Source of the DNA: an uncultured Bacteroidota bacterium
GTDB taxonomy: Bacteria; Bacteroidota; Bacteroidia; Flavobacteriales; Flavobacteriaceae
Direction: 5' to 3'
Assembly (NCBI GenBank): GCA_902598305.1
Contig: CACKBL010000005.1
Location: 85,883 to 149,882, forward strand
Length of the DNA stretch: 64,000 nt
Shown here: positions 25,922-36,500 of the stretch, piece after piece
Position numbering within the stretch: the first letter of the stretch is position 1
Layout of the letters: every line of letters begins with the position of its first letter
Made by a program: the position numbers and the translations under genes
Notes under the pieces: generated by a model
The model's database searches: none
What the model was told of the DNA's origin: nothing
What the model saw: only the letters and a program-made list of their open reading frames with translations

Positions 25922-27946
25922 TTACCATATATATACTCTCTTTTCTTTTGAAAGAAACATACTATCTTCTTCTGTTGTATTAAAAGCTTCATGAAATTCG
26001 TCCATATTACGAACACTTTGATTTACTCTATAGTACCCTGGTGAATGTGGATCAATTCGAAGATAGTTTTTTTGAGCTTCCTCCCTTATTTTTGTGCGGA
26101 AATTATTTGCAAATGAGATAAAAAATAATTGCTCGGGAGTGTAACCATAAATTGAATCTGGTGTTTTGTTACTTTTCCTATAGATTTTATAAGCATCATA
26201 TGCCGCTCTAAGTCCACCCAAATCTCCTATATTTTCCCCAAGGGTAAATTTTCCATTTATAAAGTTTCCAGGTAAGACCTCAATCTCACTGAATTGATCT
26301 GCTAATTTTTCGCCTAATTTGTTAAATCTTTCCAAGTCCTTTTCTGTCCACCAATTTCTAAGATTTCCAACTTCATCGAAGTCAGCTCCTGAGTCATCAA
26401 ACCCGTGAAGAATTTCATGTCCAATTACACTTCCTATTGCACCATAATTAACGGCAGGGTCAGCATACATATCAAAAAACGGAGGTTGTAAGAATGCTGC
26501 TGGAAAAATTATTTCGTTAAAAATTGGAACATATCCAGCGTTTACTGTTTGTGGAGTTAATAGCCATTGAGTTTTATCAACGGGTTTTCCAAAATCTGAC
26601 AAATTATCAAAGAAGTTATATTCAGCAATATTAATCCTAGCTTCAAAATAATTAGAACTGTTTTCGTCTTTAATTAAACTAAGTTTAGAATAGTCCTCCC
26701 ATTTATCTGGAAACCCTACTTTAACTTTCATTTTTCTAAGTTTATTAATAGCATTAATTTTGGTTATACTGTCCATCCATTTAAGATTTTCTATCCTTTT
26801 GGTGTATGCAATTTTCAAATTATCAATTAATTCTATCATAATATCTTTAGCTTCTTGAGTAAATTTATCTGAAACATAGACTTTCCCAAGTGCGTCTCCA
26901 AGACTACTATTGACTACTTGTACGGCTCTTTTTTCCAGTGCCCTTTGACTTACAGAACCATTTAAGACTTTTCCATAAAACTCCCAATTAGCCCTGTCAA
27001 TCTCCATACTTAAACTAGAGGCGGAACCATCAATTATAGTCCACTTAAGGTAGGATTTTATGTCATCAATGGATTCTGTTTGAAGTATTTGATTTATTGA
27101 TTTAAAATAATTTAAATCTGATAGTACCAATGAATTGATTTCTTCTAACCCTGCACTATTAAATATTTTTTTCCAATTTAAGGGTAAATATTCATATAGT
27201 TCTTCAATTTGCACTGGGTTGTATGTCTTTGAGGCATCCCTTCTTGATACTTTATCTAAACGTATGGAAGCAATTTTTTTTTCAAATTCAATTATTCTAG
27301 AAGATTCTTGCAAGCTTTCGGTCTCTGAGAAGCCAACCAGGTTAAACATTCTTTCAATGTGCTTTTTGTATTCTCCAAGAATCTTTTTTGAATTCTCATC
27401 TTTCTTTAAGTAATAATCTCTTTCAATACCTAAAACTCCTGGATACATTTTTAAAATATTTAGATTACTGTCCTTTGAATCCGCAGTTACTCTGTAATAA
27501 AATAAAGCGAAACTCCCTTTGGGATAAAAGTCAATTAATAAATCCTCAATTTGATTAATGGATTTTATTTTATTTACACTTTCGATGTACTTTTTAATTG
27601 GTTTAACACCCTGTTTGTTTCTCTCCAAGGTGTCAGTATACAAATTATATAGTAAGACAGCTTTTCCTTCATCAGATTTTGAATCAATATTTTTATCAAT
27701 GCTTGATTTTTTCATTATATCAAGTAAGTTTTGACTGGTTTTTTCTCTTAGTTCATCGAAACTTCCCCAACGGACTCTATCATCTGGTATTTTAGTATTT
27801 TTTGACCATATTCCATTTACATGGTTAAATAAATTATCTTGAACTCGAGTATTTTTATCAATTAAATCTACTCTAAATGAAGATTTAGGTTTTTCCACCT
27901 TTGTACAGCTAAGTACAAGTAAAAATAAAATGTAACTTTTTTTCAT
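25922..27946 (-). CDS. M13 (neprilysin-like) metallopeptidase, lipoprotein
   Basis: M13 peptidases are zinc endopeptidases of short peptides. The 674-residue product has a lipoprotein signal (MKKSYILFLLVLSC) and the HEILH zinc motif at about residues 510-514, the downstream ENIGD glutamate, and the NAGYVP and IFPAAFLQPPFF segments typical of the family. The N-terminal half is helical with sparse conservation. I chose the ATG at 27946: the longer frame, starting at 27982, would lie upstream of the promoter element. Anchoring to the outer membrane or periplasmic face is expected. Confidence 0.93.
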   Translation of the reverse strand: MKKSYILFLLVLSCTKVEKPKSSFRVDLIDKNTRVQDNLFNHVNGIWSKNTKIPDDRVRWGSFDELREKTSQNLLDIMKKSSIDKNIDSKSDEGKAVLLYNLYTDTLERNKQGVKPIKKYIESVNKIKSINQIEDLLIDFYPKGSFALFYYRVTADSKDSNLNILKMYPGVLGIERDYYLKKDENSKKILGEYKKHIERMFNLVGFSETESLQESSRIIEFEKKIASIRLDKVSRRDASKTYNPVQIEELYEYLPLNWKKIFNSAGLEEINSLVLSDLNYFKSINQILQTESIDDIKSYLKWTIIDGSASSLSMEIDRANWEFYGKVLNGSVSQRALEKRAVQVVNSSLGDALGKVYVSDKFTQEAKDIMIELIDNLKIAYTKRIENLKWMDSITKINAINKLRKMKVKVGFPDKWEDYSKLSLIKDENSSNYFEARINIAEYNFFDNLSDFGKPVDKTQWLLTPQTVNAGYVPIFNEIIFPAAFLQPPFFDMYADPAVNYGAIGSVIGHEILHGFDDSGADFDEVGNLRNWWTEKDLERFNKLGEKLADQFSEIEVLPGNFINGKFTLGENIGDLGGLRAAYDAYKIYRKSNKTPDSIYGYTPEQLFFISFANNFRTKIREEAQKNYLRIDPHSPGYYRVNQSVRNMDEFHEAFNTTEEDSMFLSKEKRVYIW

Positions 27947-27961
27947 AGTACAAATAACAGT

Positions 27962-27969
27962 CAAAGGTA
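27962..27969 (-). promoter_or_regulatory. -7 promoter element of the M13 peptidase gene
   Basis: On the minus strand TACCTTTG fits TAnnTTTG and lies 15 bases before the ATG at 27946. It sits inside the longer open frame and therefore argues for the shorter start. Confidence 0.55.
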
Positions 27970-28017
27970 ATTTTTTTAACAAATTTAATGTTCAAAAATT
28001 ATATTATATTTAGATAA

Positions 28018-28095
28018 ATGCTAGCTCTGATAAGTCTTTTATCGATTATTGCTGTCGGATTGGTTTATTATATAATTATTTCTAAAAATAAATAA
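28018..28095 (+). CDS. 25-residue membrane micropeptide
   Basis: A short frame encodes 25 residues: MLALISLLSIIAVGLVYYIII followed by SKNK. It is essentially one hydrophobic helix with a positive tail. Its TAA stop overlaps the ATG of the SMP-30-like gene as TAATG, which suggests translational coupling. The 70-base region upstream separates it from the divergent M13 gene. No family is recognised. The chance that it is only a fortuitous frame in a T-rich promoter region is real. Confidence 0.5.
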   Translation: MLALISLLSIIAVGLVYYIIISKNK

Positions 28096-29078
28096 TGAAA
28101 AATATTGCGGTATACTTATTAATTTTAGTTCACTACACGGTTAATGCTCAAGTTAATTTTATAGGGGAAATTGAAAAACTCAATCCTAATCTTGATAATT
28201 ATGTTGATGAGTACTCTAAAATAGAAATTTTAGCTAGAGGCTTTGAGTGGTCCGAAGGTCCAGTTTGGGTAGATAAAATCAATTCTGTTTTATTTTCAGA
28301 TGTACCTGAAAATAAAATTTACAAATGGAATGAAAATGAGGGTTTATCAGTTTACATTAATCCTAGTGGGTATAGTGGAAAAGTTCCAACTAGTAAAAAA
28401 GATGGATCAAATGGACTAATTTTAAATTCTAAAAATGAGCTATTGATATGCAAGCATGGAGATAGGGAAATCGCAAAGCTTAAAAGATGGGGTAGTGGTG
28501 AGCTTGAAACTGTCGTAAACAAATTTCAAGGGAAGCGTTTCAATAGTCCAAATGACATGGTTTTTACAAAAAATGGAGATCTGATTTTTACCGACCCCCC
28601 ATATGGGTTGAAAAACAGAAATTCTGATAAGTTAAAGGAATTGAAGATTAACGGTGTTTATAAATTGGATACAGATGGTAAACTAACTTTATTGGTTGAT
28701 AACTTAACTTATCCCAATGGTGTAGCTCTTTCAAATGATAATAAAGTAATGTATGTTAATATTTCGGATTCTACTAATCCAAGAATTATGGCCTACGACA
28801 TTCACGAAGAAATCGTGAAAAATGAGCGTGTTTTTTTTGATGGCAGAAAATTAGCTGAAAAAGAAGTTGGTCTTTTTGACGGAATTAAAATTCATCCTGA
28901 TGGTACTATTTTCTCAACTGGTCCCGGAGGCGTGCTTATAATTAGTAATGATGGGACTCATTTGGGAACGATAAAAACAGTTGAAAGGACGGCAAATTGT
29001 ACTTTTGATTCAAACTATGAGTATCTTTATATGACCACAGATATGTATTTGACTCGTGTGAAGTTGAAAACAAATTAA
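28095..29078 (+). CDS. SMP-30/gluconolactonase-like secreted protein
   Basis: The 327-residue protein has a signal peptide (MKNIAVYLLILVHYTVNAQ) and a six-bladed beta-propeller of the SMP-30/gluconolactonase/LRE family. Characteristic strings are ARGFEWSEGPVWVD, FSDVPENKIYKWNE, FNSPNDMVFTKNGDLIFTDPPYGL and LDTDGKLTLLVDNLTYPNGVALS. These proteins hydrolyse sugar lactones with a divalent metal held by Glu, Asn and Asp residues, which appear in those strings. It is likely periplasmic. It sits among carbohydrate-active genes (GH43, GH31), which suits a role in sugar-acid metabolism, but the substrate is not known. Confidence 0.88.
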   Translation: MKNIAVYLLILVHYTVNAQVNFIGEIEKLNPNLDNYVDEYSKIEILARGFEWSEGPVWVDKINSVLFSDVPENKIYKWNENEGLSVYINPSGYSGKVPTSKKDGSNGLILNSKNELLICKHGDREIAKLKRWGSGELETVVNKFQGKRFNSPNDMVFTKNGDLIFTDPPYGLKNRNSDKLKELKINGVYKLDTDGKLTLLVDNLTYPNGVALSNDNKVMYVNISDSTNPRIMAYDIHEEIVKNERVFFDGRKLAEKEVGLFDGIKIHPDGTIFSTGPGGVLIISNDGTHLGTIKTVERTANCTFDSNYEYLYMTTDMYLTRVKLKTN

Positions 29079-30223
29079 TTACTTTCAAAAATACTTAAAT
29101 CCCACTTTTCTTTCCATTCTAGCTCAACTAATTTATTGTTTTTTATTTTCAAAGGAAGCCATATATATTTGCCTTCGATTGGATTTTCAGGTTTCCATCT
29201 GTCTGCCATAAATATATATGCATCTTTTATACCTTGAACAGGAAGTATATATGTACTTTGAGAATAGTATGTTGTCAGTGAGTCTTTGCTAATACAAGGA
29301 TTTCCAAGTTCTTTCCAAGGTCCAAAAATGCTGTCCGCACTCGCTGATCTTGCAGCATTGGGATTCCATCCAGTACAGCCAGAAGAAACTATAAAGTATT
29401 TACCCGAAGAAGTTTTCATCATGGTTGGTGCTTCATTAAACTTACTAGGGAAGAACCTTTTATATTTTCCAGAATGGGTAAGGTAATTTTCTGAAAGCTG
29501 AGATATATGTAAAGTGCTGTTATCTTCTGAGGAATATATATGATATGCTTTATCATCATCATCAACAAAAAGGGTCATATCTCTTGCCATTTGCCCAATT
29601 TCAAAATCTCTCCCAAGGAGGTTTAGACTATCAACATGTTTGGGCAGATGTTCAGGTCCACCTCCATATATTTTCTTTACATCACTGGATATGGGTTTTT
29701 TATGAAAATCTTGCACATTTAGCGGCCAAACACCAGCATTCGGTCTTATAGATTCGATAAAAGTAAATGGTCCAAATGGACTATCTGAAATAGCAACTCC
29801 ACTTCTAGCCGCCTCATAACCTCTATTAATGGGTTCTAGGTGAAACCACATTACAAACTTCTTATTTTTTTTATTATAAATCACTTTGGGTCTTTCAAGT
29901 ATACACCCTTTATAAATATCAGAGGATGGATCATTTTTGTTGACTTTCAAGACAATGCCCTCGTCGTTCCAATCATATAAATTTACAGAGGTATAAAGAT
30001 GAACTCCTACTTGGGCGGTATTTCCAATTTCACCTTCTATTTTATGTTCACCGTACCAAAAGTATTTATTTTGATGATATAGGATTCCTCCACCGTGAGC
30101 ATTAATATGGACTCCATTATTATCTAACCAAAATTCTCCTGGATAAAATGATTTTTCTGATTTATTTTCCGAATTACAACTTGTAAATAAAACTAAAAGT
30201 GACAAAAATAATTTTTTAAACAT
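29075..30223 (-). CDS. GH43-like lipoprotein (possible galactanase-type)
   Basis: The 382-residue protein has a lipobox at Cys16 (LLVLFTSC) followed by a five-bladed beta-propeller domain. NNGVHINAHGGGILYH and YFWYGEHK near the start, and CILERPKVIYN in the middle, resemble the GH43 branch that includes exo-beta-1,3-galactanases. GH43 enzymes remove arabinose, xylose or galactose units by inversion. The catalytic acids were not assigned with confidence. Attached to the outer membrane by its lipid, it would release sugars for the nearby SusCD system. It overlaps the SMP-30 gene's end by four bases (convergent). Confidence 0.75.
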   Translation of the reverse strand: MFKKLFLSLLVLFTSCNSENKSEKSFYPGEFWLDNNGVHINAHGGGILYHQNKYFWYGEHKIEGEIGNTAQVGVHLYTSVNLYDWNDEGIVLKVNKNDPSSDIYKGCILERPKVIYNKKNKKFVMWFHLEPINRGYEAARSGVAISDSPFGPFTFIESIRPNAGVWPLNVQDFHKKPISSDVKKIYGGGPEHLPKHVDSLNLLGRDFEIGQMARDMTLFVDDDDKAYHIYSSEDNSTLHISQLSENYLTHSGKYKRFFPSKFNEAPTMMKTSSGKYFIVSSGCTGWNPNAARSASADSIFGPWKELGNPCISKDSLTTYYSQSTYILPVQGIKDAYIFMADRWKPENPIEGKYIWLPLKIKNNKLVELEWKEKWDLSIFESN

Positions 30224-30337
30224 GCTTGATTTTTTTTTGGTAAAATTAATAATATTAATCTATATGAAACTTTAATTAAACTATTATAAACATCAGTTTT
30301 AATAGTTTAACTAATTATATTTACATAAATACCAATA

Positions 30338-31786
30338 ATGAATTTTAGCAATCTTACATATTACAAATTACTTTTTTTATTTAACCTTATTATTTTTTCC
30401 TGTAGTAAAGGCGATTCTGACTCCCCAAATCAAGTTGAACCCACTTCTGTTGTAAAATACGATGTTTCCATTAGTTCATCAGAAGGTGGTAGCGTGAATA
30501 CACAGTCAGGCACTTATACTGCTGGCACTGTTTTAAAGATAACTGCTACTCCTAATGATGGTTATGAATTTATTGGCTGGACCGGAAGCAATGAAACTTC
30601 AATGGAAATTACGATAACAGTAAATTCCAATATTCAATTAACTGCAAATTTTCAATTGATTCCAAACCCTGAATTCACCGTTACAACTACTGCTGGTGTT
30701 GGTGGTATCGTCTCAGAAGGTGGCACGTTTTCTTCAGGCACAGTAATCTCAGTGGTTGCTACACCTTCGGAAGGTTATGAATTCGTTGGTTGGACTGGAA
30801 GTAGTGAAATATCAAGCGTATTGACAATTACCATTTCTTCTAATTTGAATTTGACAGCTAATTTTCAAGAAATTCTCCCGGAGTCGAATTATTACAGCAG
30901 TGGTAATTTAATAGCAAATAATAATATATCAGAGTGGTTTGATAGATCAATTGATGTTTACGGAATAAGATTGTTGGTAGCGGGTGAAGCAGGGGGGCAG
31001 CCCAAAGTATCAGATGAATTTGCTAAAAAGGTTGCGCAGGTTTTCAAACTCTTAATCAACAAAGATGCGCCTGGAATTAATCAAGTAGCTCAAGAAAAAA
31101 TGATTAAGATTTTGCTTGGAGAAACTGGATTTCATCAAGGTTTCCAAACCGGACAAAGGATAGGATATGGTAATGCTGACCAATATTCTCCAAATCCTCT
31201 AAAAGATGGTGGTTGTTCAGGTTATTCTGGACTATGTTCACTGGAAGATTCTATGGTTTTAAGAGATATGATATGGTATATGAGTCCCGATAATTCCCAA
31301 AGAAAAGGAGATAACGATATAGTTGAAGTATTTGAACATGCTCTTCACACTCTACAATCACTTGGAACGCGTGGTGCAGTTGACGGTTCATTATCTGCCC
31401 TAAATATGTCTGAGGAAGAGGATATATCAGGAACTGAACTTTTTCTAGCTATGAAAGAAGCTGTTGACAATGGTGTTTTTGGGATAGATGACTATGGTGG
31501 AGATATTAATAATCAAGACAGATGGCCCTTACTTTTAGTTGAATATCAATACCTTCTAACTTTCGGCATGTGGGAGGTTGGTAAAGAATTATGGGAAGGA
31601 GGCTCATTAGCCCCAGAATGGAGTGATAGTGCTAATACACCAAGTGGAATTCAGCAAAACAATCCCCTAGGATATAATCTTTTCAACAATTATTTAGCAC
31701 CCGTTCTTTCCAAACCAGATTTATCAGTATTAAGGTCAATGTTCCAGGATAACGATGGAGGTCAATCGGGTTATGTACCTGATTAG
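30338..31786 (+). CDS. Lipoprotein with two InlB-type B-repeats and unknown domain
   Basis: This 482-residue lipoprotein has its lipobox at Cys22 (IIFSC). Two tandem repeats of about 68 residues follow (39-106 and 110-176), each with GGxVxxxxGTYTAGT, ATPxxGYEFxGWTGS and a closing LTANFQ, the pattern of the divergent InlB B-repeat, a beta-grasp spacer that extends domains from the surface. The C-terminal part (about 185-482) is an unfamiliar helical domain with EHALHTL at 333-339, whose two His spaced by three could hold a metal. No enzyme family is recognised. Confidence 0.75.
   Translation: MNFSNLTYYKLLFLFNLIIFSCSKGDSDSPNQVEPTSVVKYDVSISSSEGGSVNTQSGTYTAGTVLKITATPNDGYEFIGWTGSNETSMEITITVNSNIQLTANFQLIPNPEFTVTTTAGVGGIVSEGGTFSSGTVISVVATPSEGYEFVGWTGSSEISSVLTITISSNLNLTANFQEILPESNYYSSGNLIANNNISEWFDRSIDVYGIRLLVAGEAGGQPKVSDEFAKKVAQVFKLLINKDAPGINQVAQEKMIKILLGETGFHQGFQTGQRIGYGNADQYSPNPLKDGGCSGYSGLCSLEDSMVLRDMIWYMSPDNSQRKGDNDIVEVFEHALHTLQSLGTRGAVDGSLSALNMSEEEDISGTELFLAMKEAVDNGVFGIDDYGGDINNQDRWPLLLVEYQYLLTFGMWEVGKELWEGGSLAPEWSDSANTPSGIQQNNPLGYNLFNNYLAPVLSKPDLSVLRSMFQDNDGGQSGYVPD
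30452..30865 (+). repeat. Two tandem InlB B-repeat coding units
   Basis: Codons 39-106 and 110-176 of the lipoprotein gene encode two similar repeats. GGxV, the ATPxxGYEFxGWTGS block and LTANFQ are shared at the protein level. The DNA copies have diverged clearly, so the duplication is old. Confidence 0.8.
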
Positions 31787-31807
31787 TTTTAATTATAATT
31801 TGTGAAT

Positions 31808-33379
31808 TTATTCTTTTATGAAATAAGGCAATCTTGTAAGAGGGACGTCGATAGTAATTGATTTTCCACCTTTATAAACTTTTCCTGCATCGGATTTCCA
31901 AGTCCCTTTAGGAAGAATTACTTTTCTTGAACCTTCTCCTTTTGACAAAAAGGGAGCAACCAAAATATTGTTTCCTAGCATAAATTGATCTGTAATTTCA
32001 ACGTATCCCTTGTGAGGATAAACGTATTCCATAGAGCGAACTATAGGTTCTCCGGTAGTTGAAGCCTTTTTAGCTAAGTTTAAAATAGTTTCCTTGAATT
32101 TATTTCTTAGATTGACAGCATCTAAAACAGCTTTAAAATGTCTTTCATCGAGTATTCGCCAGGGAGCAACTGAAAACTGCATCATTGGCATAAGTGCGTG
32201 TACCTGTGTAGAGCGAACAACAAGTTCTTGATCGATAGGTGCATCATCCAAAAATGAAGTAAACTGACCACCGCCAATCATATCAGGACAACTAAAAGGA
32301 TAACCCATAATTCCTTCTAGTAACATATGAGGTATTAATTTATTTAAATCTTCCCAATCATGGCTTTTGTCGTGCAATCTTTGAACCAGAGGTTGACCTC
32401 CCATTTTCCACGTTGCTCTATATTCATTGTAAGGGTAGCTTAATCCAATTTTGGCGAATAATTCAGTATGTGTATTAGGATTTACTTCTTTTAATGATTT
32501 TATTCCTTTGTAAAATCTTCCATCCCCTGCATCTAACTTGAATCCATCAACACCAAACTCATTTATTAAATTGTTTAATACTCCTTTAAACCATTTTTCA
32601 CTCTCAGGATTAGTAAGATCTAAAACAGCACTCACTCCATTCCACCACCTAACCATGGCTGGTTTTTCTGTCTTATCAAACATAAATAACCTTTTTTTCT
32701 CAAGTTCCCTGTAAATATCTGAATCAGCACTAACAAATGGACACACCCATAGCATTACTTTAAAGCCTAATTCTTTTAATTCTTTCATCATTGCTTTTGG
32801 ATTAGGAAATCTCCCCTGATGAAAATTCCATTTTCCATAATCTTCTTGCCAGTTATCATCAATCATAATAATTCCAGGAGGCATACCGGTATCAATTATA
32901 GCTTTTGCATATTCAAGAATGTCTTTCTGGTTTTGGTTGTAGGTTAATTCAATCCAAGTGTTGTATTGAGGAACCGAGAAAAAAAGATCAGGCGGCATTT
33001 TACCGGATGGTGGAAAGAAATTTTCACTAGCATACAAGTAGGCGTCCCTTAAACTTTTACCTGCTTTTTTGTATTCTAGTGGAGCATAAGATTTGTCAAA
33101 TAGTATTTTTTCTTTTTTAACTCTAAATCTAAATGGTTCCTCGGACCAAACTAATTCACCACTGGTTGACAATAATAATGGTTGTAGTTGATTGTAATAA
33201 CTTGTTCCGTATAACTGTGCTTCATAACCATTTTTGAGAGGCATTTTATGACCTTCGATTAGAATACCCGCATACCAGTCGACATTTTTTTTAATTTCTA
33301 CCTCTAAATTCTCATATAAATCTTGGCTATTTGTTTTTTGTAATAAAAAAATTAATATAAAAATTAAGTATTTATCCAT
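31808..33379 (-). CDS. Glycoside hydrolase family 31-like enzyme
   Basis: This 523-residue protein has a signal peptide (to about residue 19), an N-terminal beta domain, a TIM barrel and a C-terminal beta domain, as in GH31. The nucleophile motif is DGFKLDAGDG with Asp283, and the likely acid/base is Asp337 in RLHDKSHDWEDL. GH31 members are retaining alpha-glycosidases acting on alpha-glucose, alpha-xylose, alpha-galactose or sulfoquinovose linkages; this one resembles the smaller group with alpha-galactosidase members. The substrate is not predicted with confidence. It diverges from the SusC gene and fits a glycan-use locus. Confidence 0.85.
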   Translation of the reverse strand: MDKYLIFILIFLLQKTNSQDLYENLEVEIKKNVDWYAGILIEGHKMPLKNGYEAQLYGTSYYNQLQPLLLSTSGELVWSEEPFRFRVKKEKILFDKSYAPLEYKKAGKSLRDAYLYASENFFPPSGKMPPDLFFSVPQYNTWIELTYNQNQKDILEYAKAIIDTGMPPGIIMIDDNWQEDYGKWNFHQGRFPNPKAMMKELKELGFKVMLWVCPFVSADSDIYRELEKKRLFMFDKTEKPAMVRWWNGVSAVLDLTNPESEKWFKGVLNNLINEFGVDGFKLDAGDGRFYKGIKSLKEVNPNTHTELFAKIGLSYPYNEYRATWKMGGQPLVQRLHDKSHDWEDLNKLIPHMLLEGIMGYPFSCPDMIGGGQFTSFLDDAPIDQELVVRSTQVHALMPMMQFSVAPWRILDERHFKAVLDAVNLRNKFKETILNLAKKASTTGEPIVRSMEYVYPHKGYVEITDQFMLGNNILVAPFLSKGEGSRKVILPKGTWKSDAGKVYKGGKSITIDVPLTRLPYFIKE

Positions 33380-33558
33380 GTTTTTTTCTCAAATAAAATC
33401 TAATATAATAACTTATTATTTAAGCGTATATTTTACGTCTAATATTCCTATGTCCTATTTTATAAGTACTTACAGTTTTAGCTTTAAAAAAAATATTTCT
33501 TACAATTTTATCTTGTCAAAAATTTATTACATTTAAAAAAAATTAATCAAATATTTAT

Positions 33559-36500
33559 ATGAAAAATAGTTTAAAGTTGGTAATCATCCTTTTTTTGGGT
33601 GTTTTCCAAATGGCTTTAGCTCAAAATACCATTAGCGGAACGATTCGTGACGCAAACGGTCCTCTACCAGGAGCTAATGTGATTGAAGCAGGGACTAATA
33701 ATGGCGTTAGCACTGACTTTGACGGGAATTTTGAAATTTCTGTTTCCGATGGTGCAAGTCTTGAAATTAGTTATACTGGATATTTTACTCAAACTATAGA
33801 AGTTGGAAATCAATCTAGCTTTGATATTTTGATGGAAGAAGATACAGAACAATTAGATGAAGTAGTTGTCACCTCTCTAGGTTTTACTGAAAAAAGGGAC
33901 AAACTTGGATCTACTTATTCTGTTGTAAGCACAGGTGCCGTTCAAAGGTCTGGTGAAGCTACTTTTGCTAATGCATTAAGCGCAAAAGCGGCAGGTTTAA
34001 GTGTTACAAGATCAAGTGGAGATCCAGGAGCTGGAAGTAGAATTCGTATCCGTGGTGCAAATACCATTTTAGGAAGTAGTGAACCATTAATAATTGTCGA
34101 TGGATCACCATTAAATAGTAGTATTACTAAAATTGTGAATGGAGGTAGTTCAAGTTCAGGTGCTGTCAATTTTGGATCTAGATTAAATGATCTTAATCCA
34201 GCTGATATTGCTTCTGTACAGGTCTTAAAAGGGGCATCTGCTGCTGCTCTATGGGGTAGTAGAGCCGCAAACGGGGTAATTGTAATTACTACTAAAGAAG
34301 GACAGTCTGGAAAAGCTAAAATAACTTTCTCTACCACTTACTCTTTTGATGAAATATCAGAACGTATACCAAGACAAAGTGTTTGGGGACAAGGACAAAA
34401 CGGAAGTTACTCTCCAACCAGAGCTGAGTCGTGGGGTGATTATATACCCGATAGAGCTGGAGGAGCCGATATTGTCAATACAACTGGTGGGTTTTTTACT
34501 TCCCAAAATGGGAATGTATATTACCCTATAACTACTAAAAACTCTAGAGAAACTTTTATTGAAGAAAACTTCAATGCTGCTTTTCAAACTGGAACATTTA
34601 TTCAAAACGACTTAAATATAAGTGGTGGTAATGACAAGAACACTTACTATTTTAGTTTGACAAATTTACAGCAAGAGGGTATTATTCGTGGTTCCACATA
34701 TGATAGAACCAATATTCGATTCAATTACAATGCAAAGCTTAACGATATAATGGATTTATCCAATAAGGTTGCTTATACGTACACGAGTTCAAACATGACT
34801 CAAGGTAATTCAAATGTTGGTGGAATTCAATTAGGTCACCTTAGAACTCCAGCTGACTTTGACAATAGAGATTACATAGGAGTTTATACAAATTCTTCTG
34901 GAGAAGAATTCCCAAGAAGACATCGTTCTTACAGAAGATACCTTGGAAATAACGAGAACCCTATTTACAATAACCCACTTTGGACAACAAAAGAGCAACT
35001 ATCTTTGAATCAGGTTAACAGAATAACCGTTACGCCTCAACTTACAATCAAACCAAAAGAATGGTTGCAATTTATCACAAGAGCAAATATTGACTTTGCT
35101 GATGATAGACGAACCTTCTTCTTCCCAAGAGGAAGTGCCGGATCTTCAATTACTATAAACAGGAGGGTAGGTTCATATTTAGAAGATGAAATTGCTACTC
35201 GTGATTATAATATTGATTTTATTGGGCGTGGAGAGTTTAGCTTAACTGACAAAATAGATTTAACTGCTATAGTTGGATGGAGTTTAAATGATAGAAAGTA
35301 TAATAGAAGTTCAGGTAGTATATCTGACTTTTTAGTAAATGCGACTAAAATGACAACTGCATTAAATAGTTCTCAAGAATCATCCACTTTTGAAAATATT
35401 AAATCTTTCACTAGGTCTAACAGAGGGTATGCAGTTTTAAATTTTGGAATAAATGATGAATTATTTGTAAATATGACAGGAGCTGTTGAAGCATCATCTA
35501 CTATCAAGGGTTCGTTCTTTTACCCTGCTGCAGATGTTGCTTGGGACTTTACAAATAGTGCACTCAACTCAAGTATTATTTCATTTGGAAAATTGAGAGC
35601 TTCTTATGGTATTGTGGGTGTTCAGCCAGCACCTCACAGGTTTGATACTCTAGCAGAGGGAGGTTTTTCTTATTCTACTTACTCGGATCCTCTCGTTATC
35701 GATTCTTTCGGAGGTGGGTTCAGATTGGATAACAATTTAGGTAATCCTGATCTGAAGCCAGAAATGAAAACAGAATGGGAAATTGGAACCGATTTAAGGT
35801 TTTTTAATAACGATTTGACTTTTTCATTTACATATTATAATAATAAAATTGAAGATATTTTGTTAAATGTTAGCTTATCTCCATCTTCAGGTTTTTCAAC
35901 TCAGTATGGTAACTTTGGTGCTATGAAAAATAAGGGGTATGAAATTGATTTAGGATGGAATGCTATACAGAAGCAAGATTTAAATCTAAACACTACTCTT
36001 AATTGGTCTAGAAATGTTAACGAAGTAACTGACTTATATGGAACATCAGTTGTAAATATGTCTCCTGGGGCATCAGTTCAATCGGTTGCTCTTGTTGGTT
36101 CTCCACTTGGTACTTTATTTGGAACTGGATCTAGAACCAATCCTGACGGAAGTTTTGATCTTGATGAAAATGGTTTTCCTCAAATAACCTCAAGTTTCGT
36201 GGTATTAGGAGACCCTAATCCAGATTGGCGTGCAGGTCTTGGACTCAATTTATCTTATAAAAAGTTCAATCTTAACGTTGTTTTAGAACATTCTCAAGGT
36301 GGTGAGTTTTCACCACGTACATTGCATGTTCTTAAGCGTTTTGGAACTACTACTGAGACTGCAAACAGAGTTACATTAACTGAACCACTAGTAAACGTTA
36401 AAGGAACTACATTTCCTGCTGGTACCACAATCCGTGGAAATATAAAGAATTTTGGAGGTGGAAACGTTTTACTTGACGAGCAGTGGTACAGAAGAGATAT

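Noticed and set aside
33380..33558. A regulatory RNA or gene in the 179-base spacer upstream of SusC
   Set aside because: The spacer is AT-rich with no open frame of note, no good hairpin and no clear TAnnTTTG box. Nothing specific can be supported.
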